Counted from the first letter of the stretch, positions 9,609-18,735 are shown. The stretch: 64,000 nt of DNA from Cytobacillus suaedae (GCA_014960805.1 CP063163.1:3807001-3871000), one strand, 5' to 3'. The notes: generated by a model not told the origin, from the letters alone. Made by a program: numbers and translations.

Positions 9609-10604
9609 ATGAGAAAGTTTATTCTCTCTTTATTAATCATATCATTTATCCTTCCATTATCCATATCAACGGCATTTGCAAATTCCGAGATGGATCAACA
9701 AACAATCTACGAAGAGCGAATGCTATTATATAAAAACGTAGAGACGGTTACCCATATTCCATGGTACTATTTTGCTGCAATCGACCAATATGAACGAAGC
9801 TTACGCCGGTCAAGAAAGGACTTACCGAATGCTGAAGGGCTTATCGGTATATATTTTAAACCAGAAATTTGGTCAGGTACGTTAAACCCTAATACTGAAG
9901 ATACAAACCCTTTGAGTATTAGTGTCTTTGGTGGCCTTGGAATTGACGGAAATGGGGATGGAATTGCTGATCGTAACAATGATGAAGATGTATTATATAC
10001 AATGGCAAGCTATTTAGCTAACTATGGGTATGATCATGAAAATTTAAAAATTGCATTATGGGATTATTATCAAAGAGACAAAACGGTTGATATTATCCTA
10101 GGTAAAGTAAAAATATATAAAGCGTATAATACTCTTGACCTGGATAAACACGCCTTTCCAGTTCCTCTAAGATTCAATTATAGTTATAAGAACACTTGGG
10201 GAGATGCGAGAGGTTGGGGTGGCCGAAGAATTCATGAAGGAACAGATATCTTTGCAAATTATGGTACCCCCGTACGATCAACCGGGTACGGAATTGTAGA
10301 AATTAAAGGTTGGAATAAGTATGGTGGGTGGCGTGTAGGTATACGTGACATTAATAATACCTACCACTATTTTGCTCATTTAAATGGCTTTACAAAGGAT
10401 TTAAAAGAGGGGCAAATTGTAGAACCTGGTATGATTATTGGGTCGGTAGGAAGCTCTGGTTATGGACCTCCTGGGACTTCTGGAAAGTTCCCACCTCATC
10501 TTCATTATGGAATGTATAAAGATAATGGATACACGGAATGGTCCTTTGACCCGTTTCCTCACTTAAGGATGTGGGAAAGAGCAGAGCGAAAGAAAAAGAA
10601 ATAA
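9609..10604 (+). CDS. lytH: L-Ala-D-Glu endopeptidase LytH (M23)
   Basis: A secreted zinc peptidase of the M23/LytM family. In B. subtilis LytH (YunA) trims peptide side chains during spore cortex formation. The signal peptide covers residues 1-25 (cleavage near AFA-N). An alpha-helical N-domain precedes the M23 domain from about residue 200, with HEGTD giving the first His and Asp ligands and HLHYG the last His. GAAAGGAG lies before the ATG. It follows the yut genes and is divergent from lipA, as in B. subtilis. Sporulation-specific transcription is expected, but I cannot call the sigma factor. Confidence 0.92.
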   Translation: MRKFILSLLIISFILPLSISTAFANSEMDQQTIYEERMLLYKNVETVTHIPWYYFAAIDQYERSLRRSRKDLPNAEGLIGIYFKPEIWSGTLNPNTEDTNPLSISVFGGLGIDGNGDGIADRNNDEDVLYTMASYLANYGYDHENLKIALWDYYQRDKTVDIILGKVKIYKAYNTLDLDKHAFPVPLRFNYSYKNTWGDARGWGGRRIHEGTDIFANYGTPVRSTGYGIVEIKGWNKYGGWRVGIRDINNTYHYFAHLNGFTKDLKEGQIVEPGMIIGSVGSSGYGPPGTSGKFPPHLHYGMYKDNGYTEWSFDPFPHLRMWERAERKKKK

Positions 10605-10616
10605 GCCATACAAACT

Positions 10617-10655
10617 AAAAAATGGTGGCAGCATCACAGCTGTCCACCATTTTAT
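10617..10655. terminator. Terminator between lytH and the NSS transporter unit
   Basis: AAAATGGTGG and CCACCATTTT form a 10-bp stem around a 15-base loop between the convergent stops, with A and T runs on either side. Confidence 0.8.
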
Positions 10656-10665
10656 TAGTTCAATA

Positions 10666-10770
10666 TTAATTTTGTTTTGATTTTTTAACAGCATTTAAAA
10701 TACTAGCCGCTAATCCGCCCCAAATAATAACCATTCCTACTAACATCATTGTAATAGCACTTGCTTCCAT
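10666..10770 (-). CDS. metS: MetS-type small subunit of NSS transporter
   Basis: A 34-residue single-span membrane peptide: MEASAITMMLVGMVIIWGGL, then AASILNAVKKSKQN. Such peptides (MetS) are obligate partners of the MetP methionine/alanine transporter in Corynebacterium and occur widely beside NSS genes. Its ATG shares one base with the stop of the upstream transporter (TAATG), and AAGGAGG lies ten bases upstream, so the pair is translationally coupled. The gene is easily missed because of its size. The call rests on size, topology and position. Confidence 0.88.
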   Translation of the reverse strand: MEASAITMMLVGMVIIWGGLAASILNAVKKSKQN

Positions 10771-12281
10771 TATCGTGATACCTCCTTATCAGTAGGTACA
10801 GCTAACTTTCCTTTTTCCCATTTTACTAGTGAGAAAATTACTCCAACAAGTATTGCCCCAATTGCTACTGACCAACCTGTGTAAAGTAAGAATGAAGTTG
10901 GGTAACCTTCATAGTTTTCTGCGATATTTTTTCTAATGTTATCAAACATCATGTATCCAAGGACGATTGGTGTTATGAAGCCTAGACACACTTTCCACCA
11001 AGCACCTAGAAGGATATCAGACATTGAGTTTGCGTGCTCTTTTAATGAATCAACTTCTTTTAGGAACCAAGTTACTACAATTACTTGAACTAGTCCTGAT
11101 AAAGCTACACCAAAGTTATTGATGAAGTAATCTGCTGCATCTAAGAAATATAGTCCACCTTTTGTAGCAAACAGAATTGAGATAAGAGCTGATAATCCAC
11201 CACCAATTAGTACAGCTTTATTTCTAGACACCTTAAATTTATCTTGAACTCCGGCAATGAAAGTTTCTACGATTGACATCAATGAAGTTAAACCAGCTAA
11301 CACTAAGCTTGCAAAGAATAAGAAGCCAAAGAATTGATTAAACGCTGGAAATTCATTAATAATTTGCGGGAACACTACAAAGGCAAGACCTACACCCGCT
11401 GAAACAACTTCAGATACAGGGACATTTTGTTGTGCAGCCATAAATCCTAGAATACTAAATACTCCGATACCAGCTAAAAGCTCAAATGCTGAATTTCCAA
11501 AACCTGTAATAAAGGCATTGTTAGTGATATCTGTTTTCTTTGGTAAATAACTTGAATAAGTAATCATAATAGCAAATGCAATTGATAAACTAAAGAAAAT
11601 TTGTCCATATGCCGCTACCCAAACCTTACCATCTAAGATTGAATCCCAATTTGGTTTGAAAAAGGCATTTAACCCATCCATTGCACCGTCTAAAGTAAGT
11701 GCACGAACAACGATAATAAAGAATAAGACCAATAATGCTGGAATGAAGATTCTATTTGCTGCTTCAATTCCTTTCTTAACACCCTTAAATAAAATTCCTA
11801 GTGTGATGATCCATACTAAAATTAAAGGAATAAATACACCTGGAACAACGCCACCTACTTGACCTGGAGCTTCAGCAAGCTTTAAGTATTCACCAAATAG
11901 GAATCCATTTGGATCGTCTCCCCATTTTAGGTTTAACGCGAATACAGAGTAGGACATTGCCCATGCGATAATTACTGCATAATAGGTTGAAATGACAAAG
12001 GACACTGCTACTTGCCACCAACCAATCCATTCTGCTTTCTTATTCATTCGAGCATAAGTCAAAGGAGCAGATCCTTTGTACTTGTGGCCCATTGTAAACT
12101 CCATTACTAAGATTGGAATACCAGCCGTTAATAATGCAAATAGATAAGGAATAAAGAATGCTCCCCCACCATTCTCATAAGCGACTGCCGGGAAACGCCA
12201 AATGTTCCCTAGTCCTACTGCTGAACCAACTGCGGCTAAAATAAAACCTGCTCGTGTTCCCCATTGTGGACGATTATCCAT
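10770..12281 (-). CDS. Sodium-dependent NSS/SNF-family amino-acid transporter
   Basis: A 503-residue integral membrane protein with about 12 spans of the neurotransmitter:sodium symporter family. The N-terminal signature AAVGSAVGLGNIWRFP forms the Na and substrate site of TM1; the TM6-region segment FSLSIAFAIMITYSSYLP follows later. With the MetS-type peptide encoded directly downstream, this is a MetP-like two-component importer, probably for methionine or alanine; the substrate is inferred from the partner. The ATG is preceded by GGGGAGGT. There is no SAM or other riboswitch upstream. Confidence 0.9.
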   Translation of the reverse strand: MDNRPQWGTRAGFILAAVGSAVGLGNIWRFPAVAYENGGGAFFIPYLFALLTAGIPILVMEFTMGHKYKGSAPLTYARMNKKAEWIGWWQVAVSFVISTYYAVIIAWAMSYSVFALNLKWGDDPNGFLFGEYLKLAEAPGQVGGVVPGVFIPLILVWIITLGILFKGVKKGIEAANRIFIPALLVLFFIIVVRALTLDGAMDGLNAFFKPNWDSILDGKVWVAAYGQIFFSLSIAFAIMITYSSYLPKKTDITNNAFITGFGNSAFELLAGIGVFSILGFMAAQQNVPVSEVVSAGVGLAFVVFPQIINEFPAFNQFFGFLFFASLVLAGLTSLMSIVETFIAGVQDKFKVSRNKAVLIGGGLSALISILFATKGGLYFLDAADYFINNFGVALSGLVQVIVVTWFLKEVDSLKEHANSMSDILLGAWWKVCLGFITPIVLGYMMFDNIRKNIAENYEGYPTSFLLYTGWSVAIGAILVGVIFSLVKWEKGKLAVPTDKEVSR

Positions 12282-12432
12282 ATAAATACCTCCCCTTAGC
12301 TTGTTCCTTCTATATGTATGAGCTATGTCCTACAATAAGAATCGGAACTTTTTATATTTTCTGATTTTAATTCTAAGGATAGTATAGCGATACTCGTCTA
12401 AATTGTCAAAACATTATGTTAATACTTTTATT

Positions 12433-12465
12433 AAAAAAAGAATAGAGCTAAGCTCTATCCTTTTT
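12433..12465 (-). terminator. Terminator of the lysine-regulated NhaC gene
   Basis: On the minus strand GGATAGAGC-TTA-GCTCTATTC is followed by seven T residues, directly after the stop at 12477. Confidence 0.85.
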
Positions 12466-12476
12466 CAACAGTAGTA

Positions 12477-14063
12477 TTATACTACCTTCTGTTTTTGTCT
12501 AAACATAACTGTAAAGACTAGTATTGATAACAAGACAATGATAATTCCCAAGATTGTACTTCCTGTCATCCCCATTACAATAAATCCGATAGTAGCAATA
12601 ACTGCTGATATAAGCGCATAAGGAAGTTGAGTTAATACATGGTCAATGTGATGACTTCCTGCCCCTGTGGATGAAAGGATTGTGGTATCAGAAATTGGCG
12701 AACAATGATCTCCAAATACTGAACCAGCAAGTACTGCCGCTAATGCAGGTAATAACATGGAGATATCGGTTGAAGCCATAATTTCTCCTGCAATCGGAAG
12801 CATAATACCAAATGTGCCCCATGAAGTACCTGTTGAAAAGGCCATTAAGCCCGCAACAATAAATAAGATAACAGGTAAATAGGCAACATTAAGATTTGCC
12901 TCTTCAACTCGTGAAGCAAGGTAGGCTCCAGTTTCTAACTGGCTGATTAAATCAACAACCATCCATGCTAATAATAAGATATAGATTGCAGGAAGCATGG
13001 ATTTAATCCCTTCAATAATTCCCTTTAAAAATAAACCAGTTGAAATAGATTTCTTTGTAATAACTTGATTAAAAAATAAGATAAATGCCGCAAGTAACCC
13101 AAAAAGACCACCATATAAAAGTGACGCTGCAACATCGGTATTTTCAAAAATAGCTAATAACGTTCTATTTTCTTCCGTTGCCTTATAGCCTGTCCAAATC
13201 ATTGAACCGACAGTTCCAATTACTAAAGCGATAATTGGCCAGATTAAATCACCAACTGTTCCCCTGTTACTTTGCGGTAAATCCTGTTTTAAGTCTCCAA
13301 TAACAGGTTTCGCGGGATCAATCATTTCCCCTGATTTAATCGCTCTTTCCTCATGAACCTTCATACTACCGAGATTAATGTTAAATATAGTCGTTACAAA
13401 AACCATTAAAATGGCTGTAATTACATACAAATTCATAGGTATCATCTGAATGAAGGCAGATAGTGCTGTATATTCACTAATCCCATGTGTTGCCAGGATT
13501 GTCCCTATAATAGCAATGATATATGCACCCCAGCTAGATATTGGTGAAACTACACAGATTGGCGCAGATGTTGAGTCAATAATATACGCAAGTTTTGCAC
13601 GTGAGACTCTATAACGGTCAGTTAATGGTTTACTTACTTGACCAACTGCTAAAGCGTTAAAATAATCATCGATAAAGATTATAATTCCAAGAAATGCAGC
13701 AAGTAATTGAGCACCAATTCTAGACTTAATTCGTCTCCCTGCCCACTCTCCAAATGCACGACTTCCTCCTGTTATCGAAATGAACGCAGTAATTACTCCT
13801 AATAGTAGTAAAAAGAAGACAATATACATATTCCATGTATTTAGAGATCCTTCTGTTACAAAAATTGCTTTAAAGCTACTCCAAATGGAGTTGAATGCTT
13901 CTAATAAGAAGAATAATACTCCTCCCTTACTTATTGCATTCCATTGTAAAACAAGTGCTGCTGATAAAATTCCTACTCCTAATGAAAGCAAAACTCTTCT
14001 AGTTAATATAACCATTAAGATTGCAACCAAAGGAGGGATTAAAGAATAAATTGTTCCGGACAT
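12477..14063 (-). CDS. NhaC-family transporter, probable lysine importer
   Basis: A 528-residue protein with about 12 membrane spans of the NhaC Na+/H+ antiporter family. Conserved segments include IIFIDDYFNALAVG, DSTSAPICVVSPISSWGAY and GSVFGDHCSPISDTTILSS. Sequence alone would give a Na+/H+ antiporter call. However, the 5' leader is an intact lysine riboswitch with terminator, so expression falls when lysine is plentiful, which fits lysine uptake with Na+ or H+ coupling. The ATG has AGGAGGTTACATC upstream. It is a single-gene unit with its own promoter and terminator. Confidence 0.9.
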   Translation of the reverse strand: MSGTIYSLIPPLVAILMVILTRRVLLSLGVGILSAALVLQWNAISKGGVLFFLLEAFNSIWSSFKAIFVTEGSLNTWNMYIVFFLLLLGVITAFISITGGSRAFGEWAGRRIKSRIGAQLLAAFLGIIIFIDDYFNALAVGQVSKPLTDRYRVSRAKLAYIIDSTSAPICVVSPISSWGAYIIAIIGTILATHGISEYTALSAFIQMIPMNLYVITAILMVFVTTIFNINLGSMKVHEERAIKSGEMIDPAKPVIGDLKQDLPQSNRGTVGDLIWPIIALVIGTVGSMIWTGYKATEENRTLLAIFENTDVAASLLYGGLFGLLAAFILFFNQVITKKSISTGLFLKGIIEGIKSMLPAIYILLLAWMVVDLISQLETGAYLASRVEEANLNVAYLPVILFIVAGLMAFSTGTSWGTFGIMLPIAGEIMASTDISMLLPALAAVLAGSVFGDHCSPISDTTILSSTGAGSHHIDHVLTQLPYALISAVIATIGFIVMGMTGSTILGIIIVLLSILVFTVMFRQKQKVV

Positions 14064-14142
14064 GATGTAACCTCCTATTAATGTAAAGAATGTAACAAGA
14101 TATGTTCCTTGGCGTTCCTACCATGATGAAAAAAAAGGGCAC

Positions 14143-14393
14143 AAAAAAAAGAGCAATGATAGAAAATAACTATCACTACTCTTCGTAGATATGTTATCCT
14201 CCATCACGATCAGTAGCGCCTCATTATGAAGAATCTCATAATGACAGTGATACCCTTATTAAAGGTAACACCAACAAAGATGAAATGACGCTCATCTTTG
14301 CTTCGGCAAAAAGCCCTTTCACTCATGCTCATCGTTGTCATCCTCACATGAACTACTCTTTCTTTTCGCGCCTCTACCTCATCGATCTGATAA
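14143..14393 (-). promoter_or_regulatory. Lysine riboswitch (L-box) with terminator
   Basis: Reading the minus strand, the hallmark conserved blocks occur in order: GATGAGGTAGAGGCGCGAA (about 14368-14386), GAGTAGTTCATG, GAAAGGGCTTTTTGCCGAAG, AGGGTATCACTGTC and GAGGCGCTACTGATCGTGAT (end near 14203). These match the five-helix lysine aptamer. Downstream, AGAGTAGTGATAG and CTATCATTGCTCT form a terminator stem (14151-14182) followed by eight T residues. The terminator's 5' arm can alternatively pair upstream. Lysine binding would favour termination before the NhaC-family gene. Confidence 0.95.
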
Positions 14394-14424
14394 GGTGTTA
14401 TTAAGTTTTTAGAAATACTATACT

Positions 14425-14453
14425 ATTATAGTAACTAACTTGTTGAAAATCAA
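14425..14453 (-). promoter_or_regulatory. SigA promoter of the lysine riboswitch unit
   Basis: -35 TTGATT (14448-14453), 17-bp spacer, -10 TATAAT (14425-14430) on the minus strand. The predicted start of transcription lies about 25 bp before the aptamer. Confidence 0.75.
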
Positions 14454-14460
14454 TATTTTT

Positions 14461-15228
14461 CTAGTTTCTATTTCTTGGTAATTGAATAGCTGGAGGTGCA
14501 CCTTCTCCACCATTATTATAGTAATCTGGAACTTTTCCATTAACTAATTGAGCAACTACTGGAACCGTACCAGTAGCATGTATTTCCTCTGTCGCAAACG
14601 GAAGAATTACCCGCACTGATACATCTAGTTTTACCTCGATTTTAATAATCGTATTATTAATTCCCGATTCCTCAATTTCAGTGATAATATCAGGCATTAC
14701 ATCTCCGATTAAATGAAAGCGAACTGGAACCTTTGGACCTAAGTTTCCTAATAATGCATTTTTTGTCGCGGCTCCTAGTGGAACTTCAAAGTAAAATCCC
14801 GAGTTCTTTGTATCATCATCGGTTTCAATTACTACTTCCGGTATTTCAAGTGCATTTACATTCCCCTCATCCACATAGCGCAGGTACTGCTCAACCTTAT
14901 CTGTTGTCAACGTTGCCACTCGGTTAATTGCATTCGTATTATAATAGACACCGGTTATGTTTCCATTAGAATCTTGTTGAATATTAATAATTTCTTCCGC
15001 ACTTAATTCCTCTTCGGTAATCTGTTTATTAACTGCATTTTTTATAACTAATGTAGCAATCCTTTTTGTTTCATTTTCAGCATACGCCATTAGTACAGGC
15101 TCAATCCCCTTATTTACCATGATTAACCCTGCAGCAGTAGAGAATATGAAAAAGACAAACGTAAGCAAAAATACATAACGAAAAGGCAATGGTCCTCCTC
15201 GGGGAAGGCGTCCTCGATATTTTGCCAT
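14461..15228 (-). CDS. yunB: Sporulation protein YunB
   Basis: A 255-residue protein with one N-terminal membrane span (residues 17-38) and an extracytoplasmic domain. In the YunB family this is a mother-cell sporulation protein needed for normal spore formation. A conserved stretch is FYFEVPLGAATKNALLGNLG. The ATG at 15228 follows a run of six G residues by 7 bases; a GTG one codon earlier is also possible. No clear terminator follows. Confidence 0.88.
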   Translation of the reverse strand: MAKYRGRLPRGGPLPFRYVFLLTFVFFIFSTAAGLIMVNKGIEPVLMAYAENETKRIATLVIKNAVNKQITEEELSAEEIINIQQDSNGNITGVYYNTNAINRVATLTTDKVEQYLRYVDEGNVNALEIPEVVIETDDDTKNSGFYFEVPLGAATKNALLGNLGPKVPVRFHLIGDVMPDIITEIEESGINNTIIKIEVKLDVSVRVILPFATEEIHATGTVPVVAQLVNGKVPDYYNNGGEGAPPAIQLPRNRN

Positions 15229-15291
15229 CACTTTTCCCCCCTTTACAAGCTATGTTTATGCATTAGAATAGGGGTCTAGGCCAATTTTTTC

Positions 15292-15324
15292 AAAAATAAA
15301 ACAACCTATTTAATAATAGGTTGT
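15292..15324 (-). terminator. Terminator after the HD-GYP gene
   Basis: On the minus strand ACAACCTATT and AATAGGTTGT pair, followed by TTTTATTTTTG. It lies directly after the stop at 15335. Confidence 0.8.
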
Positions 15325-15334
15325 CCACAATTTA

Positions 15335-16447
15335 TTAATTCGTATTTAGACTTTCTCCAACAAGTGTTGTTTCACATTTGGTTATGACAATATCAAGTTT
15401 TTGCTTAAGGTCTACTTCATAAGGGCTTTCTAAGTCCCTTCCGTCTTCCTCTAATATTCTAATAACAGGTCTTTCACTTAACCCTTGATTTTGTTTTGAT
15501 ACGATACCCTTTCTGCCATCATTTAAATAAACTGTCAGGCCTACAGGATAAATAACAACTGCCTTTCTAAAGGCTTCAACAATCTTTGTGTCAAACAGAT
15601 TTCCTACACCAGAATATAGAATCTCCAGTCCTTCATGTGGAAGCATAGCGCTTCTGTAAACACGATTTGAAGTGACAGCGTCAAACACATCTGCAACTGC
15701 CATGACCTTAGCAAACTCATGTATTTCTGGTCCTTTTATCCCTCTCGGATACCCAGAGCCATCTATCCTCTCATGGTGCTGGAAGGCACAATGTGCTGCA
15801 ACTAGTGGGACCGTAGGCATTTTTCTAAGTATTTCAAAGCCGTGTTCAGTATGGAGTTTAATGGTCTCAAACTCTTCTAACGTAAGTCTACCGGGTTTCA
15901 TCAAAATATCAACTGGAACTGTCATTTTACCAACATCATGTAAAATTGCACCAATACCTAAAATTTCAAGTTGTTTATCTGACATTTTTAGCTGTGTACC
16001 AATAGCTAATGTATATAAAGTTACATTTAACGAATGAGTGAAAATATAATTGTCATATGTGTAGACTTCTGACAAAAGTGTAATCAAATCTTTATTATTT
16101 TTAACTTCATGAACAACAGAACGGATAACCTTTAATAGATCTTTAGAATTCTTTTCTAGAAACAAGGATCCAGATGAATGGTTTTCCTTTTGCAAGTCTA
16201 TAAATATATTTTCAATGGTTTTGATTGCTTCTTTTCTCAGTGTCCTAGGTATCGGTTGAACCGTTTCAATATCCTCAGTTCTATTATCTTTAACGTAAAC
16301 AAATGTAATTCCTAGCTCTAATAGCCTTACGATCATTCTCTCAGTTAAAGGGACATCTTCACTAATTAATACTTGTCCATTCTCATTATAGATAGCTTTA
16401 GCCAATATCTTTCCAGGTGCTAGTGATTTTGTAGAAACTAATATCAT
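15335..16447 (-). CDS. HD-GYP domain phosphodiesterase
   Basis: A 370-residue soluble protein. Residues 1-60 resemble the small beta domain often found before HD-GYP modules. The HD-GYP domain (about 130-300) has the conserved H138, the metal pair in ILHDVGK (H170, D171), a His in LHTEHG and the signature HHERIDGSGYPRG. It should hydrolyse c-di-GMP to pGpG or GMP. The start at 16447 follows AAGGGG by 8 bases; an open frame to 16546 is not supported. Together with the EAL protein at 5-6 kb, the window has two c-di-GMP hydrolases and no intact cyclase. Confidence 0.92.
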   Translation of the reverse strand: MILVSTKSLAPGKILAKAIYNENGQVLISEDVPLTERMIVRLLELGITFVYVKDNRTEDIETVQPIPRTLRKEAIKTIENIFIDLQKENHSSGSLFLEKNSKDLLKVIRSVVHEVKNNKDLITLLSEVYTYDNYIFTHSLNVTLYTLAIGTQLKMSDKQLEILGIGAILHDVGKMTVPVDILMKPGRLTLEEFETIKLHTEHGFEILRKMPTVPLVAAHCAFQHHERIDGSGYPRGIKGPEIHEFAKVMAVADVFDAVTSNRVYRSAMLPHEGLEILYSGVGNLFDTKIVEAFRKAVVIYPVGLTVYLNDGRKGIVSKQNQGLSERPVIRILEEDGRDLESPYEVDLKQKLDIVITKCETTLVGESLNTN

Positions 16448-16553
16448 AATGTACCCCTTTAATAATATCTCTTTCGCTATCGTATACCGAAACGGCATAT
16501 TTGTAAAACATATATTGTGGAAATCCTTAAAAACTTCACAAATCATTTCAAAA

Positions 16554-16580
16554 TAAAAAGAGGCCTTTTAAAGACCTCTT
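16554..16580 (-). terminator. Terminator after yunC
   Basis: AAGAGGTC...GACCTCTT with mismatches near the loop and a T-rich tail on the minus strand. Placement is directly after the yunC stop. Confidence 0.6.
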
Positions 16581-16589
16581 ACACTAGTT

Positions 16590-16892
16590 TTATATCATTT
16601 TTAAAAGGGCATCTTTCCCCTTCATTCCTACAGTAATACCAATGTTTTCAGCTTCTATAGTAACTGATTCTAACGGAGCATCAAGAAGTTGGTCAATTGT
16701 TCGAACTCCTACAGCCCTGCCCGCAATAATTCCGCGGTCTTTCAGTTTTTCATTTAAAAGGGCAACATCTAGAGCTCCACACATGATATACCCTTTTTCA
16801 TTCGTTACCGCCATAAAATTCGTCTTAGGCAGCTTTACCGTGATAGCAGTAAATTGGTGTGAATCGATTATAATTGGAGTCATCGTTACCAT
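16590..16892 (-). CDS. yunC: YunC family protein (DUF1805)
   Basis: A 100-residue single-domain protein of the DUF1805/YunC family, with the conserved core GYIMCGALDVALLNEKLKDR and GVRTIDQLLDAPLESVT. Structures exist for the family, but no biochemical function is settled. The ATG at 16892 follows AAAGGGGTG by about 10 bases. The B. subtilis neighbour yunD (a 5'-nucleotidase-like gene) is missing here between yunC and yunE. Confidence 0.9.
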   Translation of the reverse strand: MVTMTPIIIDSHQFTAITVKLPKTNFMAVTNEKGYIMCGALDVALLNEKLKDRGIIAGRAVGVRTIDQLLDAPLESVTIEAENIGITVGMKGKDALLKMI

Positions 16893-16983
16893 AAACTAAT
16901 TACACCCCTTTCTCTATTCAATTTATGAAAAGAGATATAATATGTGTATAATTTTACGTAGGTTTATTGCCTCTTTTCCTCCA

Positions 16984-17808
16984 TTAGGTAAGTCCTTGAA
17001 AAATTAAACGGATACCTAGGATAATCAATATAATGCGGAGCAAATTGATAACCGTGTTCCCTTTTAATTTTGTATTAATTTTTGCTCCTACTATAGCACC
17101 TACCCATGCTCCTGGTACTAAGACAAGAGCTAATAGCCAATTTACATTTCCTAATCCGATATGAGCTATCGAACTTGTTATTGCAGATAGAAAGATCATA
17201 AACATTGAAGTGGCAACAGCAATATGAGGTGGGAACATAAATAATAAAATCATTGCAGGGACCATGAGTGAACCTCCACCCACTCCGAATAATCCAGAAA
17301 TATATCCCACCAGAAACGAGATTGGTAAGGCAATAAATGGATTAAATCCGTAGTAAGATTCCACTCCTTCATCATTCGTAAAGGAACGCTTATAGTGGTA
17401 TCTGGTTTCTGATGTTTTCATTGGTTTTATTTTATTACGAACCATAAGAATGATTGAGATAAAAATCATAAAGATTCCAAAATACAGAGAAAAAGTTTGT
17501 ACGTCCATTGCTTTATTTACAAATGCACCAACTATTCCCCCTGGTCCACTGCCTATAAAAAAGAGCAGGCCACTTTTATAATCGACTGTTTTATACTTCA
17601 TATAAGCTAATGTTGAAGAAAGACCCGTAAAAATAACAACGATAAGGGAAGTACCTACTGCTACTTGAGGTGAGATATATCCAAAGCTAGGAATGATTGA
17701 ACCTAAATAAATCAGAGCAGGGACAACAACAATCCCCCCACCTAAACCAACTAAACTTCCTAACGTACCAGCGACAATTCCAACTACTAAAAGTAAAACC
17801 CATTCCAC
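16984..17808 (-). CDS. yunE: TauE/SafE-family membrane permease YunE
   Basis: A 274-residue membrane protein with about eight spans. The two internally related halves each begin with the TauE/SafE glycine signature: GSLVGLGGGIVVVPAL near residue 17 and SGLFGVGGGSLMVPAM near 170. The family exports or imports sulfite, sulfoacetate or other organic anions; the substrate here is unknown. The start is GTG at 17808 after GGAG. It sits 23 bp behind yunF, so the two form one unit. Confidence 0.88.
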   Translation of the reverse strand: MEWVLLLVVGIVAGTLGSLVGLGGGIVVVPALIYLGSIIPSFGYISPQVAVGTSLIVVIFTGLSSTLAYMKYKTVDYKSGLLFFIGSGPGGIVGAFVNKAMDVQTFSLYFGIFMIFISIILMVRNKIKPMKTSETRYHYKRSFTNDEGVESYYGFNPFIALPISFLVGYISGLFGVGGGSLMVPAMILLFMFPPHIAVATSMFMIFLSAITSSIAHIGLGNVNWLLALVLVPGAWVGAIVGAKINTKLKGNTVINLLRIILIILGIRLIFQGLT

Positions 17809-17831
17809 TATCTTTCAACTCCATTAACGGC

Positions 17832-18686
17832 TTAGAGATGATCAAAAAAGTCTAACTGACGGGGAGCTAAGCCCTCATAGTTTAATCCTAACAACTGAAT
17901 AAATTGCTTAGCATTATCAGCAGCATCTCCACCAGAATTATTATTGAATAACACATAGATATCATTTGATTGCTTATGTAGAGCTTTTATATGATCAGCC
18001 CATTCTGTTAATTCTTTTTCATTATATCTGTAAAGGTAACGGACCTCTCGCCAATTTCCAGCACTTGGCTTCTGCCATCCATGAATGTTGCGTCCATGAA
18101 ATCTGACCAGAGTTGCGTCATTGTTGGTAGGCTTCAGTACTATAGGAATGGAGCCACTCCCCGCCTGAGGCTCATCACAGATGCTATGGATCCAGTTTTG
18201 GCTTGCCATAAAGCTTAATGTTTTTTCATAAAACTGGGGTAAAAACCATGATTGATGTCTAAATTCTAGCGCCAAAGGTAACCCCTTCATTTCTTCCTTA
18301 CACCAACGTAAGTAGTTAACATTTTCCCTTGTACATTCAAACCAAGGTGGAAACTGAAATAGCACCATTGCCAGTTTACCTGCCGTTTGATAAGGTTCGA
18401 GAGATTCTTTAAAGGCAGAAAACATCTCTTCCTTTGAAGGAAAAGGTAATTCACCACGTTGATGGCCCGTCATCCCTTGATATGCCTTCACAATAAATTG
18501 AAAAGATGGGGGAGTGTCTTTCACCCAACGTTCTACATTCTTTTGAGGTTGTATGGCATAAAAGCTAGAATCTACTTCAACTATTGGAAAATGACCCGAA
18601 TATTGTTTTAGTTTACTACCTGAATTCGTACCAGCTTGATAGAGGCTATCCTGATCACCCCAACCAGTCACACCGACGTATATCAT
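17832..18686 (-). CDS. yunF: DUF72 (YunF) TIM-barrel protein
   Basis: A 284-residue DUF72 protein with the expected TIM-barrel fold. Conserved family segments are GVTGWGDQDSLY, VEVDSSFYAIQ, QFPPWFECT, LALEFRHQSWF, VRFHGRN and a late VLFNNNSGGDAADNA. Function is unknown, though a role in nucleic-acid or sugar chemistry has been suggested for the fold. The ATG is preceded by AAAGGAGGAAGACCG. Unusually, a terminator-like hairpin lies between its promoter and this ribosome site. It is first gene of the yunF-yunE unit. Confidence 0.9.
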   Translation of the reverse strand: MIYVGVTGWGDQDSLYQAGTNSGSKLKQYSGHFPIVEVDSSFYAIQPQKNVERWVKDTPPSFQFIVKAYQGMTGHQRGELPFPSKEEMFSAFKESLEPYQTAGKLAMVLFQFPPWFECTRENVNYLRWCKEEMKGLPLALEFRHQSWFLPQFYEKTLSFMASQNWIHSICDEPQAGSGSIPIVLKPTNNDATLVRFHGRNIHGWQKPSAGNWREVRYLYRYNEKELTEWADHIKALHKQSNDIYVLFNNNSGGDAADNAKQFIQLLGLNYEGLAPRQLDFFDHL

Positions 18687-18702
18687 CGGTCTTCCTCCTT
18701 TG

Positions 18703-18735
18703 AAAAATAGACCCCCGGCGCTGGCCGAGAGTCTA
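18703..18735 (-). terminator. Terminator-like hairpin in the yunF leader
   Basis: On the minus strand TAGACTCTCGGC-CAGC-GCCGGGGGTCTA forms a 12-bp stem, including some G-U pairs, directly followed by TTTTT and then the yunF ribosome site. The promoter at 18759-18787 lies upstream, so the hairpin is inside the yunF 5' leader and not at the end of another minus-strand gene. It could be an attenuator. Confidence 0.6.
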
